64,000 bases of DNA from Proteiniphilum sp. UBA5384 (GTDB lineage: Bacteria; Bacteroidota; Bacteroidia; Bacteroidales; Dysgonomonadaceae): NCBI RefSeq assembly GCF_002410825.1, contig NZ_DHOS01000067.1:119139-183138 (forward strand), written 5' to 3'. Below are positions 42,250-51,686 of this stretch, in pieces. The notes under the pieces are model-generated. The model was not told where the DNA came from. It made no database searches and saw only the letters and a list, made by a program, of their open reading frames with translations. The position numbers and the translations under genes are program-made. Position 1 is the first letter of the stretch; each line of letters begins with the position of its first letter.

Positions 42250-43551
42250 TTAATTTGCTTCAGTTTCGGGTATCCGGCTGATGACCGGATTGGAAATATC
42301 CTCATAAAGTTGTAGGTCGAAATACTTAGCGGCTGCTGTCACATGGTCAAGCACATCGGAACATATATTTTCATATTTAAGCCACTCGGTAGTAGCAGTA
42401 AAAAAATAGAGTTCGAGAGGAAGCCCTTTTGAGGTGGGTTGTAACTGACGGACTAATATCAGTAATTCCTTATGCACATGAGGATGATTCTTCAGATAAG
42501 AAAGAATATACTGCCGAAAGAGTCCCATATTGGTCAGATTCCGTCCATTGATAGGAAGCGACTTATCAGCGTCGTTTTCTCGATTATATTCATTGATTTC
42601 TTCACTTCTGGTACGGATATAATCTGTAATAAGTCCTATTCTTTCCAATTCTTTCAACTCCTCATCTTCCATGAAGCGGATAGTGGATTGTTTCACAAAA
42701 ACGGAACGTTTTAACCGCCTTCCTCCGGTTTCCACCATGCCACGCCAGTTCTGGAACGATTCCGATACCAATGAATACGGAGGAATAGTGGTAACGGTCT
42801 TGTCGAAATTCCGGATTTTCACGGTCGTAAGTGAAATCTCAAACACATCACCATCGGCATCATACTTGGGCATGGTGATCCAGTCACCAATACGTACCAT
42901 GTCATTGGCCGAAACCTGGATACTGGCCACAAACCCCAGGATAGGATCTTTGAATACCAGCATCAGCACAGCGGAAAGGGCTCCCAGACCGGTAAGTATA
43001 TGCGTCGGATTTTGTCCGGTAAGGATAGAGAACAAGATAATAAAACCAATGCAATACAATACAATTTTTATCACCTGCGCATAGCTTTCCAGGGGTTTAT
43101 CCCTCAGTCTCGGTCTCTTGGAAAGAGTGTCGAAGAAAGCATTCAGGACGGACATCAGAAGCCATATCACATAGAATATCAAGAAAATGTCGATCAATTT
43201 ATTGGCAAAAATCATTGTTTTGGGGAATTGATCGAAAATAATGGGAATAGAGCCCTTTATCAGGCTGTAAGGAATCACCATTGCCAGATAATGTGAGAAA
43301 CGTCTCTTGGAAAGATTTTTCAGGAATTCGGCACGTGTTATTTTTCCAAAACGATCCAGCAAATTCTGAAGGATAATACGAGTAAGGTATTGCACCACAA
43401 AAACCAAGGCTATCAATACAACCAGTAAGATGACAAGGTTGATATACTTGACCCAGCTATCTCCAACACCCATGTTTTTAAGTAATTCAATAGACCAGTC
43501 GCTGATTGCATTGGTCGAGCGCGAGATTTGTTGAATATTTTCTTCGTTCAT
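42250..43551 (-). CDS. MscS-family mechanosensitive channel (YbdG/MscM-like)
   Basis: The 433-residue inner-membrane protein has about five membrane helices (about 25-205), the pore-lining TM3 region (LTGLGALSAVLMLVFKDPILG) and the MscS beta domain (VSANDMVRIGDWITMPKYDADGDVFEISLTTVKIRNFDKTV). The long cytoplasmic C-terminal part and an insertion near 330-350 fit the E. coli YbdG type more than MscS itself. The start at 43551 is chosen over an in-frame one at 43596, which would sit at the expected transcription start of a clear promoter (43605-43635). Confidence 0.9.
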   Translation of the reverse strand: MNEENIQQISRSTNAISDWSIELLKNMGVGDSWVKYINLVILLVVLIALVFVVQYLTRIILQNLLDRFGKITRAEFLKNLSKRRFSHYLAMVIPYSLIKGSIPIIFDQFPKTMIFANKLIDIFLIFYVIWLLMSVLNAFFDTLSKRPRLRDKPLESYAQVIKIVLYCIGFIILFSILTGQNPTHILTGLGALSAVLMLVFKDPILGFVASIQVSANDMVRIGDWITMPKYDADGDVFEISLTTVKIRNFDKTVTTIPPYSLVSESFQNWRGMVETGGRRLKRSVFVKQSTIRFMEDEELKELERIGLITDYIRTRSEEINEYNRENDADKSLPINGRNLTNMGLFRQYILSYLKNHPHVHKELLILVRQLQPTSKGLPLELYFFTATTEWLKYENICSDVLDHVTAAAKYFDLQLYEDISNPVISRIPETEAN

Positions 43552-43604
43552 CGGAGTATATATTTTTAAATATGTATAAGCGAGCATATGTAACACATAG
43601 TGGA

Positions 43605-43635
43605 CAAAGGTATAATTTTTAACTAAATTGTCAAA
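43605..43635 (-). promoter_or_regulatory. Promoter of the mechanosensitive channel gene
   Basis: On the minus strand TTTG (43632-43635) and TACCTTTG (43605-43612) are 19 bp apart, matching the Bacteroidota consensus exactly. Confidence 0.7.
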
Positions 43636-43743
43636 ACCTATAATTTAATTTTAGGCCCCCGATTTCCTTAATTTTCATGCCATCCCTTTTTTTCATTTTC
43701 ATCGTTTATCACCCAAAGTATATCATCTTTCAAAGAATAATTG

Positions 43744-43751
43744 TACATTTG
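43744..43751 (+). promoter_or_regulatory. -7 box for the carboxynorspermidine dehydrogenase gene
   Basis: TACATTTG fits TAnnTTTG and lies about 80 nt before the start at 43832. Confidence 0.4.
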
Positions 43752-43831
43752 TGAAAGCAGTCCGTGCACCTATCATTAAGTGAAGCGGCTGCCTTCAAAT
43801 CTATCATATATCTAAACAATTGACTAAGAAT

Positions 43832-45034
43832 ATGGGAAAAGTACTGATTATCGGCGCCGGTGGCGTGGGAACAGTAGTAGCCAACAAAGTGGCGCAAAAC
43901 AGTGACGTGTTCACCGAAATTATGCTGGCAAGCCGTACCAGAAGTAAATGCGATACCATCGCCGAGGATGTGAAACGCCGTACGGGTGTAACCATTCAGA
44001 CGGCACAGGTGGATGCTGACAGCATACCGGAGCTGGTAAAACTATTCAATGAATATAAACCGGAATTGGTGATCAATGTAGCGTTGCCCTATCAAGACCT
44101 GACCATCATGGATGCCTGCCTGGAATGTGGCGTGAACTACCTGGACACGGCCAATTACGAACCGAAGGACGAGGCCAAATTCGAATATAAGTGGCAATGG
44201 GCATACAAGGAAAAGTTCGAAAAAGCGGGGCTGACCGCTATCCTTGGTTGCGGGTTCGACCCCGGCGTGACAAGTATTTATACGGCTTATGCCGCCAAAC
44301 ACCATTTCGACGAGATGCATTATCTCGATATCGTGGATTGTAATGCGGGTGATCACGGAAAGGCTTTCGCCACTAACTTCAATCCCGAGATCAATATCCG
44401 GGAGGTGACACAAAAAGGTAAATATTGGGAAAATGGGCAATGGATAGAAACCAAGCCGCATGAAATTCATCAGCCTCTCAACTATCCGGAAATCGGTCCT
44501 AAAGAATCATATGTGATCTACCACGAAGAGTTGGAGTCATTAGTGAAGAACTTCCCCACCCTTAAGCGGGCCCGCTTCTGGATGACCTTCGGCCAGGAGT
44601 ATCTCACTCATCTGCGGGTGATCCAAAATATCGGCATGGCACGTATCGACGAAGTGGAATACAACGGACAAAAGATCGTCCCTATCCAGTTCTTGAAAGC
44701 GGTGCTTCCCGATCCCGGTGAACTGGGAGAGAACTACACAGGAGAGACATCTATCGGATGCCGTATACGGGGTATTAAAGACGGTAAGGAGCGTACTTAT
44801 TACGTCTATAACAACTGCAGCCACGAAGCAGCCTACAAGGAAACCGGCGCCCAGGGCGTGAGCTACACTACCGGTGTACCGGCTACCATCGGTGCCATGA
44901 TGTTTATGCAGGGTATCTGGAAGAAACCGGGTGTATACAATGTGGAAGAGTTCAACCCCGATCCGTTCATGGAGCAACTTAACAAACAGGGATTGCCCTG
45001 GCATGAACTATTCGATATCGATCTGGAAGTATAA
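43832..45034 (+). CDS. Carboxynorspermidine dehydrogenase (saccharopine dehydrogenase family)
   Basis: The 400-residue enzyme has an N-terminal NAD(P) Rossmann motif (VLIIGAGGVGTVVANKVAQ) and family motifs NVALPYQDLTIMDACLECGVNYLDTAN, GCGFDPGVTSIY and GVSYTTGVPATIGAMMF. It reductively condenses aspartate semialdehyde with putrescine (or diaminopropane) to carboxyspermidine (or carboxynorspermidine), the bacterial alternative route to spermidine. The partner decarboxylase gene is not in the window. The start at 43832 is chosen over a TTG at 43820. A lysine-pathway saccharopine role is less likely given the close match to the polyamine group. Confidence 0.87.
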   Translation: MGKVLIIGAGGVGTVVANKVAQNSDVFTEIMLASRTRSKCDTIAEDVKRRTGVTIQTAQVDADSIPELVKLFNEYKPELVINVALPYQDLTIMDACLECGVNYLDTANYEPKDEAKFEYKWQWAYKEKFEKAGLTAILGCGFDPGVTSIYTAYAAKHHFDEMHYLDIVDCNAGDHGKAFATNFNPEINIREVTQKGKYWENGQWIETKPHEIHQPLNYPEIGPKESYVIYHEELESLVKNFPTLKRARFWMTFGQEYLTHLRVIQNIGMARIDEVEYNGQKIVPIQFLKAVLPDPGELGENYTGETSIGCRIRGIKDGKERTYYVYNNCSHEAAYKETGAQGVSYTTGVPATIGAMMFMQGIWKKPGVYNVEEFNPDPFMEQLNKQGLPWHELFDIDLEV

Positions 45035-45073
45035 ATTTTCCTTTAATTTCTCCCATATTATCCCGAAATCCCC

Positions 45074-45081
45074 TATTTTTG
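45074..45081 (+). promoter_or_regulatory. -7 box for pyrBI
   Basis: TATTTTTG lies 33 nt before the pyrB start. No attenuator-like structure was seen in the short leader. Confidence 0.5.
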
Positions 45082-45114
45082 CCAAAAAGAACCCGCCCGT
45101 ATAAATTCTAAAAA

Positions 45115-46029
45115 ATGGGAATCAAAAGTTTAGTCAATATCGACGATTACGACAAGGATGATATCTATCGTATCATTAAAAGTGCGTCACTGTTCAAGCA
45201 GAATCCCAACCGTAATCTGTTACAAGGGAAAGTGTGTGCCACACTTTTCTTTGAGCCGTCTACCCGCACCCGGCTTAGTTTCGAAACTGCAGTCAATCGG
45301 TTGCGCGGACGTATTATCGGTTTTTCCGATGCAGCCACCAGTAGTTCCACTAAGGGAGAGTCACTCAAGGACACCATTATGATGGTAAGCAATTATGCCG
45401 ACCTTATCATCATGCGTCACCACCTGGAAGGATCGGCCCGTTATGCCTCCGAGATATCACCCATACCGGTCATCAATGCCGGTGACGGGTCTAACCAGCA
45501 TCCTACCCAGACAATGCTCGACCTGTTCACCATCTACGAAACGCAAGGAACACTCGAAGATCTCACCATCACCATTGTGGGTGATCTGAAATATGGACGT
45601 GCTGTGCATTCGCTTATACAGGGACTTTCGCACTTCAGGCCTAGGTTCAATTTTGTGGCTCCTGAAGAATTACATATCCCCGACAAGTATAAAACATTCT
45701 GTGAGAACCACCAGATTCCCTACAAGGAATTTACTGAATTCTCCCCCGAAGCAATTAATAGCGCCGACATCCTATACATGACCCGGGTACAGAAAGAACG
45801 CTTTACCGACCTTATGGAATACGAAAAAGTAAAGAATATATATATCCTGCATAACCGCATGCTGGACGATTCAAAAGAGAACCTGAAAGTACTGCACCCG
45901 CTCCCCCGCGTGAAAGAGATTAACCAGGACGTGGATGCCAATCCAAAGGCTTATTATTTTCAACAGGCAAAGAACGGTATGTATACACGCCAGGCTATTA
46001 TCTGTGATTTAATGAAAATAGGAGGTTAA
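45115..46029 (+). CDS. pyrB: Aspartate carbamoyltransferase catalytic subunit
   Basis: PyrB joins carbamoyl phosphate and aspartate in the first committed step of pyrimidine synthesis. The 304-residue protein has the carbamoyl-phosphate motif FFEPSTRTRLSFE (about 45-57), the loop SSTKGESLKDT (about 77-87), HPTQTMLDL and the aspartate-binding region HPLPRVKEI near 262. The regulatory subunit gene pyrI follows after 42 nt, giving the enteric-type PyrBI holoenzyme. The promoter is at 45074. Confidence 0.97.
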   Translation: MGIKSLVNIDDYDKDDIYRIIKSASLFKQNPNRNLLQGKVCATLFFEPSTRTRLSFETAVNRLRGRIIGFSDAATSSSTKGESLKDTIMMVSNYADLIIMRHHLEGSARYASEISPIPVINAGDGSNQHPTQTMLDLFTIYETQGTLEDLTITIVGDLKYGRAVHSLIQGLSHFRPRFNFVAPEELHIPDKYKTFCENHQIPYKEFTEFSPEAINSADILYMTRVQKERFTDLMEYEKVKNIYILHNRMLDDSKENLKVLHPLPRVKEINQDVDANPKAYYFQQAKNGMYTRQAIICDLMKIGG

Positions 46030-46040
46030 GAGATAAAGTA

Positions 46041-46061
46041 ATTAGGTGTAATTGGTAATTT
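46041..46061 (+). repeat. Degenerate intergenic repeat (AATTGGTAATT type)
   Basis: The word GTAATTGGTAATTTAA lies between pyrB and pyrI and matches those at 27877-27903 and 30826-30842. Confidence 0.4.
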
Positions 46062-46071
46062 AAAGAATTCT

Positions 46072-46524
46072 ATGGGAAAAGAACTACAGGTTGCAGCATT
46101 GGAAAATGGTACGGCCATTGACCATATACCCGTCGATGCCGTTTTTAAAGTGGTTTCATTGCTTCAATTGCAAAAGCTGCAAAACCGGATAACAATAGGT
46201 AATAATTTGAAGAGCAGCAAAATGGGATCCAAAGGGATTATCAAAGTATCGGATAAATTCTTTCGTGAAGATGAACTTAACCGCATTGCTTTGGTTGCAC
46301 CCAATGTGAACTTGAATATCATCCGTAATTTTGAGGTGGTAGAGAAGAAAAAGGTAATCCTGCCCGACGAGATCATCGAGATCATGAAGTGTAACAATCC
46401 TAAATGTATCACTAACAATGAGCCGATGAAAACCCGGTTCCATGTGACCGATAAAGAGAATGTAGAACTTCAGTGCCACTATTGTGAAGTGAAGGTCAAA
46501 AAAGAAGATATTGTGCTTCAATAG
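46072..46524 (+). CDS. pyrI: Aspartate carbamoyltransferase regulatory subunit
   Basis: PyrI binds nucleotides and the catalytic trimers. The 150-residue protein has the N-terminal effector domain (AALENGTAIDHIPVDAVFKVVSLL) and a C-terminal zinc site with four Cys (CNNPKCI, about 107-112, and CHYC, about 135-138). The usual length is about 153. It is in an operon with pyrB; metA follows 27 nt later. Confidence 0.96.
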   Translation: MGKELQVAALENGTAIDHIPVDAVFKVVSLLQLQKLQNRITIGNNLKSSKMGSKGIIKVSDKFFREDELNRIALVAPNVNLNIIRNFEVVEKKKVILPDEIIEIMKCNNPKCITNNEPMKTRFHVTDKENVELQCHYCEVKVKKEDIVLQ

Positions 46525-46551
46525 TTATTCAAATTTACTTTGTAAATAGTT

Positions 46552-47487
46552 ATGCCCGTCAATTTACCCGATAAATTACCCGCGATTGAGATATTAAAAA
46601 AGGAGCATATTTTTGTGATGGACGACCTGCGCGCATCCACACAAGATATCCGCCCATTAAGAATACTGATACTCAACCTCATGCCGGTAAAAGTCACCAC
46701 CGAAACCGACCTGATACGCCTTCTTTCGAACTCCCCCCTTCAGGTTGAAATTGAATTTCTAGGATTATCTACACATACACCCAAAAATACTCCCATAGAA
46801 CATCTCATGTCGTTTTACACTAAATTCTCAAAAATAAAGAACACCTATTATGACGGCATGATTATCACCGGCGCGCCGGTAGAAACACTGGCTTTTGAAG
46901 AAGTCAGGTACTGGAAAGAGTTTACACAGATTCTGGACTGGGCACGGACACATGTTACCTCTACCTTTTATATCTGCTGGGGCGCACAAGCTGCATTGTA
47001 TCATTTTTACGGCGTTAACAAGCACCCACTGGCGAAAAAACTCTTCGGCGTTTTTAGACACAGGATCAACGATCCGTCATTCCCGCTGTTCCGGGGATTC
47101 GACGATGAATTTTACGCACCTCACAGTAGGCATACCACTCTCCTTGCCGATGAAATCGAGCAGTATCCCGAATTGACTATCCATTCAGAGTCGGATGAAG
47201 CAGGTGTGTATATTGTCTCTTCACGTGGCGGAAGGGAGTTTTACGTAACCGGCCATTCTGAATATTCACCTCTCACCCTGCATAAGGAATATATGCGCGA
47301 TAAAGAGAAGGGGATGGAGTCAGTAGCTTTACCCCTAAACTATTACAGGAATAACGATCCGGAGCAACCACCACTGGTACAATGGCGTTCCCATGCCAAC
47401 TTGCTATATATAAACTGGTTGAATTATTTCGTTTATCAGTCTACTCCTTTCAATATCGAAGAAATTGCCCGGTTGCAAGAGCTATAA
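46552..47487 (+). CDS. metA: Homoserine O-acyltransferase, predicted acetyl-CoA specific
   Basis: MetA acylates homoserine in methionine synthesis. The 311-residue protein aligns without gaps to the standard numbering: catalytic Cys142 (ICWGAQA), His235 and Glu237 (TGHSEYS). The acyl-specificity position 111 is Glu (TGAPVE), the residue found in acetyl-CoA-using members such as that of B. cereus; succinyl-using enzymes have Gly. So O-acetylhomoserine is the likely product although the name would often be given as succinyltransferase. It follows pyrI by 27 nt and may be cotranscribed. Confidence 0.93.
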   Translation: MPVNLPDKLPAIEILKKEHIFVMDDLRASTQDIRPLRILILNLMPVKVTTETDLIRLLSNSPLQVEIEFLGLSTHTPKNTPIEHLMSFYTKFSKIKNTYYDGMIITGAPVETLAFEEVRYWKEFTQILDWARTHVTSTFYICWGAQAALYHFYGVNKHPLAKKLFGVFRHRINDPSFPLFRGFDDEFYAPHSRHTTLLADEIEQYPELTIHSESDEAGVYIVSSRGGREFYVTGHSEYSPLTLHKEYMRDKEKGMESVALPLNYYRNNDPEQPPLVQWRSHANLLYINWLNYFVYQSTPFNIEEIARLQEL

Positions 47488-47542
47488 ACAAAGATTTTCT
47501 TGCGCCACTATTAGATTTATCGGCACTACAATCATGAAGTTC

Positions 47543-48748
47543 TCAGTTCTTAATTGTCAATTGTCCCGCGAACTTCAAGCAGACCGGTTTATCGAGATAA
47601 ATATCCTGATGGGTATCGGTTAACAATCCCGTTTCGGAATCAATACGAAAGACCTGTATCATATTGTCATCCCTTCCTGCCACCAAAAGGAACTTTCCAT
47701 TAGGAGTAATGATAAAATTACGTGGATGCTCAGCCGTCAATTGATATCCGGCTTTGGTGAGTGTCCCTTCGCTTGGATCAATGGCAAAGATGGCAATTCC
47801 ATCTGCCTGTAATCGGTTTGATGCATAGAGGAAACGCCCGTCGGGTGAAACATGGATATCGGCACTCCCTCCTGCTCCCGTCGTATCGGCTGCAATAACC
47901 TGTTTTTGAATTAACTCGCCAAAAGAATAATCATATACAATCACTTCCCCTGACAATTCACCCAACAAATAGAGAAACCTCCCTCCGTCAGGATGAAAAT
48001 CGAAATGACGCGGTCCTGTGCCTGCCGGCACACCAAACTCTTTCAAGCTATTCTCCAACAGTCCCGGCTGCCCTTCAAAAGGAGTATCGTTCACAATGAA
48101 CCTGTAAAGCTTATCACTCCCCAAATCGGAAGCAAAAAGGTATTGTCCGTCCGGTGAATACCTTACACTGTGCAAGTGTGGCTTTTCCTGACGAATCGAG
48201 TCAGGTCCCGATCCTTTAAAATGCATTATCGATACTGTAGAAGCAAACATACCATTCTCCTTCACCTGAAATGAGGTAATAGTACCCCCTCCATAATTCG
48301 CCGTATGTACATTTTTACCTTTACCATCTATAGTAATATAACATGGAGAGCTACTGTTCACAGGGACAGAATTGAGCAATTCTATCTTTCCGGTCCGCTT
48401 ATCGAAAGAAAAAGCATGCACGGTACTGTTAGGTTCGTTCCTTTCAGTCACGGCATAAATATATTTTTCATCAGGGCTGAGGGTCAGATACGACGGGTTG
48501 TCCACCTCCACCATACTAATGGAATCGGAACTACCGGTATCGGTATTAAAACGATACAGGTAAATCCCTTTACTTCCCTCTGCGGAAGTATAGGTACCCG
48601 CCAATAAGAACAGGTCTCCACCTGTTGTCTCCATTGCAGACCGACCTTCTTCTACAGCATTCTTATCGTTTCTTTTTCCGGAGTGGTTCCCCATACATGA
48701 AACCAGTAAAACAGCTGCCATACTCGCTATAATTATTTTTCTCATCAT
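47543..48748 (-). CDS. Lactonase-fold lipoprotein (7-bladed propeller, 6-phosphogluconolactonase-like)
   Basis: The 401-residue protein carries a lipoprotein signal (lipobox LLVSC, then MGNHSGK) with the start at 48748 or 48745. The propeller domain (about 45-395) has repeated LSPDEKYIYAVTE, YSPDGQYLFASDLG, GTGPRHFDFHPDGG and SPDGRFLYASNR units, typical of the YbhE-type lactonase family. Being a lipoprotein, it is not the usual cytoplasmic pentose-phosphate enzyme; its substrate is unknown. The last residues (LTIKN) are encoded by a short intergenic repeat (GACAATTGACAATTAAGAA), which suggests that the original 3' end was altered. Confidence 0.82.
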   Translation of the reverse strand: MMRKIIIASMAAVLLVSCMGNHSGKRNDKNAVEEGRSAMETTGGDLFLLAGTYTSAEGSKGIYLYRFNTDTGSSDSISMVEVDNPSYLTLSPDEKYIYAVTERNEPNSTVHAFSFDKRTGKIELLNSVPVNSSSPCYITIDGKGKNVHTANYGGGTITSFQVKENGMFASTVSIMHFKGSGPDSIRQEKPHLHSVRYSPDGQYLFASDLGSDKLYRFIVNDTPFEGQPGLLENSLKEFGVPAGTGPRHFDFHPDGGRFLYLLGELSGEVIVYDYSFGELIQKQVIAADTTGAGGSADIHVSPDGRFLYASNRLQADGIAIFAIDPSEGTLTKAGYQLTAEHPRNFIITPNGKFLLVAGRDDNMIQVFRIDSETGLLTDTHQDIYLDKPVCLKFAGQLTIKN

Positions 48749-48872
48749 CCTTATCTCATTATTTTTATCGTACAAAACACATTATAGTCGAAAGTATTAT
48801 GATCTCCCGTACTACACACATTCCACGAAAGTAAGTTATTTTTCCGAAACAAATTTCCTTTTTCAGAAAAAA

Positions 48873-48904
48873 TTTGCGAATATGGCATGGACTCCGTATT
48901 TTTG
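48873..48904 (+). promoter_or_regulatory. Promoter of the DUF5606-cdsA operon
   Basis: TTTG (48873-48876) and TATTTTTG (48897-48904) are 20 bp apart, a full Bacteroidota consensus. The start codon at 48947 is about 36 nt after the expected transcription start. Confidence 0.75.
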
Positions 48905-48946
48905 CACCGTCAAAATTAAACCCGATTGTAAAACAAGAAATTAATT

Positions 48947-49384
48947 ATGTTGTCCGAAATATTATCTATCACCGGCCGTCCCGGCTTGTACAGACTTATC
49001 TCCACAAATAAGAATATGAATATCGTAGAATTGCTCGGCGATGGAAAACGAGTACCGGTATATGCACAGGAAAAAGTGGTAGCCTTAAGCGATGTATCCA
49101 TTTATACGCAGTCGGGAGACACTCCATTGCGAGAAGTATTAAAAACAATAAAAGAAAAGGAAGGCGGCAAACAAGTTTCCCTGGGAAGTAAACCTTCCGG
49201 AAAAGAACTATTCACCTTTCTGGGAGAAATATTGCCCGATTACAGTAAAGAGAGTGTGTATGCCGGCGACATAAAAAAAATAATCTCCTGGTATAATATT
49301 CTGATAGAGCACGATATCGACTTAGAGGCTGAAAAATCCGGGGAAAATGCTACGGATGAACCTGAGGCAAAAGAAAAAGGATGA
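48947..49384 (+). CDS. DUF5606 family protein
   Basis: The 145-residue cytoplasmic protein matches the Bacteroidota-restricted DUF5606 family: MLSEILSITGRPGLYRLIS at the start, then VALSDVSIYT and a helical middle, and a Glu/Lys-rich disordered tail. Its function is unknown. It overlaps cdsA by ATGA (49381-49384), so it is translationally coupled to phospholipid synthesis. The N-terminal part resembles small beta-barrel RNA- or protein-binding folds, but this is only an impression. Confidence 0.85.
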   Translation: MLSEILSITGRPGLYRLISTNKNMNIVELLGDGKRVPVYAQEKVVALSDVSIYTQSGDTPLREVLKTIKEKEGGKQVSLGSKPSGKELFTFLGEILPDYSKESVYAGDIKKIISWYNILIEHDIDLEAEKSGENATDEPEAKEKG

Positions 49385-50223
49385 ACATAAAAGATATTCT
49401 TACCCGTGCAGGAGCCGGCACCATTTATATCCTGGTCATTCTTTTAGGAATACTGGGGGGACGGTATTCATTTCTTGCCGTTTTTGGTACTATCCTTGTT
49501 TTTGGTCTGTTTGAATTTTACCGGATGGTAGAAAAAGATACTTCACATGCCATCAGTAAAATATTTAATATCCTGCTTGGGGTTATTATCTTCTTATCGG
49601 TTTTCCTTCATTTGGAAGGAATTTTTACTTCTCTAATGCCGATATTCATTCTTCTATACCTGCTGATACTGATTGCATCGGCCATCTTTATCCGACGGGA
49701 TGATATTTTCCATGGTATTATCTACTCAGTTTTCGGGCAGGTTTACATTACCATGCCGTTGAGCCTGCTCATGCTTATCTCCTATTCACTTCCGGCCGAT
49801 ATTGCCGGTTCCGGATATGATTCGGTTCTGGTGTTGGCACTGTTCATTTTCCTATGGGTCAATGATACAGCCGCCTATTTTATAGGTTCCCTGATAGGAA
49901 AGCACAAATTAATAGTACATATCTCTCCGAAGAAATCTGTAGAGGGATTTATTGCGGGCATCTTTTTCACCATACTTGCGTCTTTGATATTCGCCCATGT
50001 GTATACGGGTTTTTCCGTCACCTTCTGGATAGGATTTGCGGTGATAGTATCGCTATCCGGTACCGTGGGAGATCTGTTTGAATCGCTTATCAAGCGGACC
50101 TACAACGTGAAAGATGCAGGAGATCTTATTCCCGGGCATGGAGGCATACTTGACCGGATCGATAGCCTATTGATAGCCATCCCGGCCGTCTTCCTTTATC
50201 TGATTATCTTCTTCTCTCTTTAA
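49381..50223 (+). CDS. cdsA: Phosphatidate cytidylyltransferase
   Basis: CdsA makes CDP-diacylglycerol from phosphatidate and CTP. The 280-residue membrane protein has about eight helices and the C-terminal signature SLSGTVGDLFESLIKRTYNVKDAGDLIPGHGGILDRIDS (about 221-259), with the conserved Gly-Asp and Asp-Arg-Ile-Asp residues. It overlaps DUF5606 by 4 nt. plsC, another phospholipid gene, is 6.6 kb away on the other strand. Confidence 0.95.
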   Translation: MNIKDILTRAGAGTIYILVILLGILGGRYSFLAVFGTILVFGLFEFYRMVEKDTSHAISKIFNILLGVIIFLSVFLHLEGIFTSLMPIFILLYLLILIASAIFIRRDDIFHGIIYSVFGQVYITMPLSLLMLISYSLPADIAGSGYDSVLVLALFIFLWVNDTAAYFIGSLIGKHKLIVHISPKKSVEGFIAGIFFTILASLIFAHVYTGFSVTFWIGFAVIVSLSGTVGDLFESLIKRTYNVKDAGDLIPGHGGILDRIDSLLIAIPAVFLYLIIFFSL

Positions 50224-50330
50224 AAACACTCTCCAGTGAGAACAAAAACTCTCTTAAAAACGTTTGAAAGATAGACGCAGATTAGTATGCGCACTTATAG
50301 AATATTTAAATCTTTTAAACAAGCACCACT

Positions 50331-50549
50331 ATGGACAAGAAAAAGATTGGAATAAATGCAGGTATTATCTGGAACCTGCTGAATGATTATCAAAAGTGGA
50401 GCATCACGAAGCTTTGTAAAGCCTCCGGATTATCGGAGAAAGAGGTTTACACTGCCATTGGCTGGTTGGCCCGCGAAAATAAGATCGAATTCGATCAACC
50501 AACCGACGGCAGTGAACAATTCTATCTGGTAGTGGAATATTATTTCTAA
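50331..50549 (+). CDS. Small winged-helix protein (DUF2582 type)
   Basis: The 72-residue protein is a single winged helix-turn-helix: IIWNLLNDYQKWSITKLCKASGLSEKEVYTAIGWLARENKIEF. The family is common in Bacteroidota, and its role is unknown; DNA binding is plausible but not shown. The stop is one base from the stop of the convergent galE. Confidence 0.85.
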   Translation: MDKKKIGINAGIIWNLLNDYQKWSITKLCKASGLSEKEVYTAIGWLARENKIEFDQPTDGSEQFYLVVEYYF

Positions 50550-50550
50550 A

Positions 50551-51582
50551 CTATTTCACCACTTTTTCGCATAGATGCTGTTGCCATTTCCAGGCAGAAG
50601 CCATGGTATCTTCAATAGTTTCTATCGCTTTCCAACCTAACACGTTATTGGCTTTATCGGGTTGAGCCCAGATCTGCTCGATGTCACCTTTTCTGCGTCC
50701 TACAATTTTGTAATTTAACGGCTTTCCAGACACTTTTTCGAATACCTTAATCAACTCCAGCACAGACAAGCCGGTTCCGGTTCCCAGATTAAAGATTTCC
50801 ACTTTATCGTCCGACTTATTCTCCAGCATCCGTTCAACGGCAATCACATGGGCTTTCGCCAGATCCACCACATTGATAAAATCGCGGATACAGGAACCAT
50901 CGGGCGTATTATAATCATCTCCAAAGACACTCAGCTGTTGACGGATACCGATACCTGTCTGGGTGATATAAGGCACTAAGTTCTGCGGTACACCCAAAGG
51001 CAATTCGCCAATTTCTGCCGACGGATGAGCGCCGATAGGATTAAAATAACGGAGGATAATGCTTTTAATGGGAGCACCTGAATGAATAAAATCGCGAATA
51101 ATCTCTTCATTGACCTGTTTGGTATTGCCATAGGGTGATGTTGCCGGTTTAACAGGAGCGTCCTCATTGATAGGATTCTGGTCGGGTTCTCCGTAAACTG
51201 TACATGAAGAAGAAAACACAATTCCTTTCACACCATATTGAGGCATCAGCTCCAGTAAATTGATCAACGATACCAGATTATTGCGATAGTACATCAATGG
51301 TTTCTCTACCGACTCACCCACTGCCTTACTGGCAGCGAAATGAATAATACCGTCAAATGAATACTTCTTAAACAATGCTTTCATCGCTGCAAAATCGGTA
51401 CAATCCAACTTATCGAAAACCGGACGTTTACCGGTTATACGGGTAATGCCCTCCAACACGTCCGCATTGGAATTGGACAGATTATCAACAATTACTACAT
51501 CATACCCCGCCTGTTGCAATTCAACTACGGTATGTGAACCGATATATCCGGTTCCTCCTGTTACAAGAATTTTTTTAGCCAT
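50551..51582 (-). CDS. galE: UDP-glucose 4-epimerase
   Basis: GalE interconverts UDP-glucose and UDP-galactose, and in some species the N-acetylated forms. The 343-residue short-chain dehydrogenase-type protein has the NAD motif GGTGYIGSHT (8-17), the catalytic Tyr-x3-Lys in SPYGNTK (about 149-155), HFAASKAVGESV and a C-terminal NVLGWKA. Its length is normal. It is a single gene with no gal neighbours, and probably serves surface polysaccharide synthesis. Confidence 0.95.
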   Translation of the reverse strand: MAKKILVTGGTGYIGSHTVVELQQAGYDVVIVDNLSNSNADVLEGITRITGKRPVFDKLDCTDFAAMKALFKKYSFDGIIHFAASKAVGESVEKPLMYYRNNLVSLINLLELMPQYGVKGIVFSSSCTVYGEPDQNPINEDAPVKPATSPYGNTKQVNEEIIRDFIHSGAPIKSIILRYFNPIGAHPSAEIGELPLGVPQNLVPYITQTGIGIRQQLSVFGDDYNTPDGSCIRDFINVVDLAKAHVIAVERMLENKSDDKVEIFNLGTGTGLSVLELIKVFEKVSGKPLNYKIVGRRKGDIEQIWAQPDKANNVLGWKAIETIEDTMASAWKWQQHLCEKVVK

Positions 51583-51667
51583 AGACTTTATTTAATTACT
51601 AATTTCAATTATCAATTTAATCTGACCGGCAGATAATGATACGATTAAATACTTAGCCCCCTCTTTT

Positions 51668-51686
51668 CATTTTTCACTTTTCACTT
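51668..51686 (-). repeat. 19-nt repeat overlapping the S41 protease stop
   Basis: The minus-strand AAGTGAAAAGTGAAAAATG is identical to 29353-29371 and encodes the final SEK and stop of the protease. Confidence 0.55.
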
